From assembly GCA_026984555.1 (NCBI GenBank), contig JALSRY010000027.1:1-5641 (forward strand): a DNA stretch of 5,641 bases, written 5' to 3'. A program made the position numbers and the translations under genes. Shown one piece after another: positions 3,538-5,641 of this stretch (positions within the stretch are counted from its first letter, which is position 1; each line of letters starts with the position of its first letter). The notes under the pieces were generated by a model. That model was not told the DNA's origin. It worked only from the letters and a program-made list of their open reading frames with translations, and did no database searches. The stretch comes from Phycisphaerae bacterium (GTDB taxonomy: Bacteria > Planctomycetota > Phycisphaerae > UBA1845 > Fen-1342).

Positions 3538-5641
3538 ATGGGCACGAGATGTACCAGCCGGACGGTGCGCGCGGCGGTGCTGGTTGGGCCGTGGCTGGCG
3601 GTCTTGTTGACGGCACGCGTGGCGGTGGCGCAGTCTTCGCGGTCCGGGGCGGAGCGTGCGGCGCGGGTCTTGTTGTCCGAGGACTTCGACCGACCGGCCG
3701 CCGGCTGGGTTGCCGGTCCGTCGAAGCTGACGACGACTTGCCGGCGGGAGGCGGGGGTCAGTTTCCTGCACATGACCTGGCAGCAGGCGCCGGGCAAGGC
3801 CTACCTTTTCTACAAGCTACCGAGTCCGCCGGAGGAGGGCGTGATTCTGCGCGTGCGGTTGCGACTGACGGTGCCGGCGCGGTACGTGGCGGTGGGCTGG
3901 TTGGATACGAAGGGGCGTTTCGAGCACGTGAAGCTGCGTCACACGGCGCAAGGCCGCTGGGAGACGGTCGTTGTGCGTAACGGCTCGGTGTTGGGCTGGC
4001 TCAACGGGATGAGCGCGGACGGTGCGGCCGCTTCGCCCCGGACGTTGCGCATCCTCGTGACGGGCTTGCGCGAGCCCAACGGAGCGCTCGACATCGACCG
4101 CGTGGAGCTTCTGAAGGCGAGCGCATCGGCGTGCGACCCGGCGCGGTGGTCGTGCGACGCGGACGGATCGGCCGGCGCGGTCCGGCCCGTGGACGCCGCG
4201 GGGCTGCGCGCGCTGCACGCGGCGTTGCGGAGCTGGTCGCCGGCGGTAGATGTTCGGCGGGCGCAGCGGTACCGGAAAGAGGGGGTGTATCAGTTCGTGT
4301 ATCCCGGGCGGGCGGTTCGGCCGCCGGCTGGTTGGGACGGGGCGACGCCGCCGAGTTCGAATCCGACGTACAAGTTCTTGTGGCACGCGCTGGACCCGGT
4401 TCACTTCTTGCTGCGTGCGTGGTGGGAGACCGGCGACGAGTGGTACCTGGCACAGGCTGCGGAACATGCCGATCGGTGGTTGGGGCATTATCTCGAACAG
4501 GATCATCTTGTTGGCGACAAGTATACGTGGTATGACCACGCGACGGCGTACCGGGCGATCGAACTAACGGCGCTGTATCGTGCCCTGGCCGATCGCGCGG
4601 CGTATGCGGCGCTGCGGGCGAAGTTGCGGCGTGCGCTGTGTTTGCACGCGGAGCTGCTTTCGTCGCCGGGATTCGTGGCCCGCAACCAGCCGATGCGTTA
4701 CCACAACCACGCCGTGTACCAAGGGTTGGCGCTGGTGGTGTTGGGGGCGTATGTGCCGGACCTTCCGGCGGGCGGGTCGCTGGAGAACCTGGGGCTCGAG
4801 CGGATCGAGACGCAGCTCGGGCACCTGGTCGATCGGGAGGGGGTGGTCGTGGAAAACGCGTTGGGCTACCAGCTCGGGATGTTGCGACTGGGCCAAGCCG
4901 TCGCCGATTTCCTGCACGCCAGTGGTCTGCGGCGGAGCGTCGTCGAGGAAGATGTCGAGCGCATGCGGCGTTTCGTGGCGACGGTGGCTTACCCCGACGG
5001 GACGTTGCCGGCCTATGGCGATACGTGGTACGGGACGGCGGCGGGCGCGTCGATATCGAAACGCCGGTCGATCCCGGCACTGGCGGTTTTCGCTGACGGG
5101 GGCTACGCCGTACTCGGCGGGGGGAACCACCTCCAGGTCAATTTTTTCACGAGCGCCAAGACGATCACGCACAAGCACGAGGACTACCTGGGCGTGACGT
5201 GCTACTGGGGCCGCCGCTGGCTGATCGACCCCGGGTATTTCGACTTCAGCGACAACGCGCACGCCGGGGCGGCCCGGTTGGCAACGGCGCATAACGTGCC
5301 GCTGTTGCCGGATTATGCGTACCGGGTGCGTCCGGGCGCGGCTCGTATCACGGGTTGGGGGCAGACCGCGGCGGCGCGCTGGGTGGCGGGTGAGCACACG
5401 GCCCAAGCGGGCTTCGTCGTTGGCCGGCGTGTCGCGGTGCTCAAGGACCGGCCGGTGGTGTTTCTGGAAGACCGGGTGCTACAGGCGGCCAAGCCGCACG
5501 CGCGGTTCGACGTGTGGTTTCACGCGGCGCCGGACCTGGCGTTGACGATGGCAGCGGATGGGGGAGTGGTGTTGTCGGCGGCGTCGGGAGGACCGCTACG
5601 TTGCCGCGTGGTTCCGCTGATGCCGGCCGACGCCGGCGTCG
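3538..5641 (+). CDS. Secreted heparinase II/III-like polysaccharide lyase (3' end outside window)
   Basis: 701 codons are present with no stop. ATG at 3538 has a weak GGAAAG 9 bases upstream; an in-frame GTG at 3496 just after a TAG would only lengthen the n-region. Seen: signal peptide (Arg-rich start, core about 12-30, cleavage near AVAQ at 28-32); a beta-rich N-terminal module about 42-195 that begins LLSEDFDRPAAGW and ends ALDIDRVELLKA, like a carbohydrate-binding jelly roll; an alpha-helical toroid about 220-510 with WYDHATAYRAIEL (331-343), NHAVYQGLALVVLGAY (390-405), VVENALGYQLGML (437-449) and YPDGTLPAYGDT (485-496); then the PF07940-type beta-sandwich with THKHEDYLG (544-552) and WLIDPGYFDF (561-570). 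Family knowledge: these enzymes cleave uronate-containing polysaccharides by beta-elimination in the periplasm or outside the cell. Candidate catalytic residues are Asn390-His391, Tyr444 and His545. Tyr444 is followed by Gln where His is common. Substrate (alginate, glycosaminoglycan or other) cannot be told. Confidence 0.9.
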   Translation, partial: MGTRCTSRTVRAAVLVGPWLAVLLTARVAVAQSSRSGAERAARVLLSEDFDRPAAGWVAGPSKLTTTCRREAGVSFLHMTWQQAPGKAYLFYKLPSPPEEGVILRVRLRLTVPARYVAVGWLDTKGRFEHVKLRHTAQGRWETVVVRNGSVLGWLNGMSADGAAASPRTLRILVTGLREPNGALDIDRVELLKASASACDPARWSCDADGSAGAVRPVDAAGLRALHAALRSWSPAVDVRRAQRYRKEGVYQFVYPGRAVRPPAGWDGATPPSSNPTYKFLWHALDPVHFLLRAWWETGDEWYLAQAAEHADRWLGHYLEQDHLVGDKYTWYDHATAYRAIELTALYRALADRAAYAALRAKLRRALCLHAELLSSPGFVARNQPMRYHNHAVYQGLALVVLGAYVPDLPAGGSLENLGLERIETQLGHLVDREGVVVENALGYQLGMLRLGQAVADFLHASGLRRSVVEEDVERMRRFVATVAYPDGTLPAYGDTWYGTAAGASISKRRSIPALAVFADGGYAVLGGGNHLQVNFFTSAKTITHKHEDYLGVTCYWGRRWLIDPGYFDFSDNAHAGAARLATAHNVPLLPDYAYRVRPGAARITGWGQTAAARWVAGEHTAQAGFVVGRRVAVLKDRPVVFLEDRVLQAAKPHARFDVWFHAAPDLALTMAADGGVVLSAASGGPLRCRVVPLMPADAGV

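Noticed and set aside
3423..3980. 185-codon plus-strand open frame overlapping the lyase start
   Set aside because: Its Gly-rich translation has no motif and it overlaps the lyase signal peptide and N-terminal module in another frame.
4001..5406. Long minus-strand open frames opposite the lyase
   Set aside because: Arg/Pro/Ala-rich shadows of a plus-strand gene whose domain order is coherent over 701 codons.

Overview
The window is strongly GC-rich (by eye) bacterial DNA with tightly packed genes, and every real gene concerns polysaccharide breakdown or its control. The mix of secreted glycan-active enzymes, a local LacI-family regulator and a heparinase-like lyase suits an environmental polysaccharide degrader. 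Verrucomicrobiota (Opitutaceae-like) or Planctomycetota are plausible hosts, but that is a low-confidence impression from gene content; no marker gene is present.

Layout. On the minus strand lie two glycan genes: a GH94-type glycoside phosphorylase whose 5' 620 bases are present (its 3' end is cut off at base 1), and upstream of it a complete secreted glucoamylase-fold enzyme of the PF10091/GH144 type (843-2255), whose best-known relatives are endo-beta-1,2-glucanases. Divergently, on the plus strand, is a complete LacI-family regulator (2330-3343), followed by a 39-codon signal-peptide-like ORF (3350-3469) and the first 701 codons of a secreted heparinase II/III-like polysaccharide lyase (from 3538, running off the right edge).

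How it fits together. The most interesting signal is a pair of perfect 14-bp palindromes sharing the core AAGCGCTT, at 680-693 and 2220-2233. Both look like LacI-family operators. One sits at a lacO1-like position in front of the phosphorylase gene; the other lies inside the signal-peptide codons of the glucanase gene. Each is just downstream of a TTGAC(A/C)-17 bp-TAA(T/G)CT promoter candidate. The simplest model is that the LacI protein represses both genes until a beta-glucan-derived sugar appears. The secreted enzyme would cut a beta-glucan (probably beta-1,2-glucan) outside the cytoplasm, and the phosphorylase, which lacks a signal peptide, would phosphorolyse the imported oligosaccharides. 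The lyase on the plus strand has no copy of the operator and may belong to a different substrate pathway.

No tRNA, rRNA, CRISPR array, insertion sequence or attachment site was seen. No stretch over 300 bases lacks a gene. The largest gap (621-842) holds the phosphorylase promoter, operator and leader, plus a weak hairpin after the glucanase gene.
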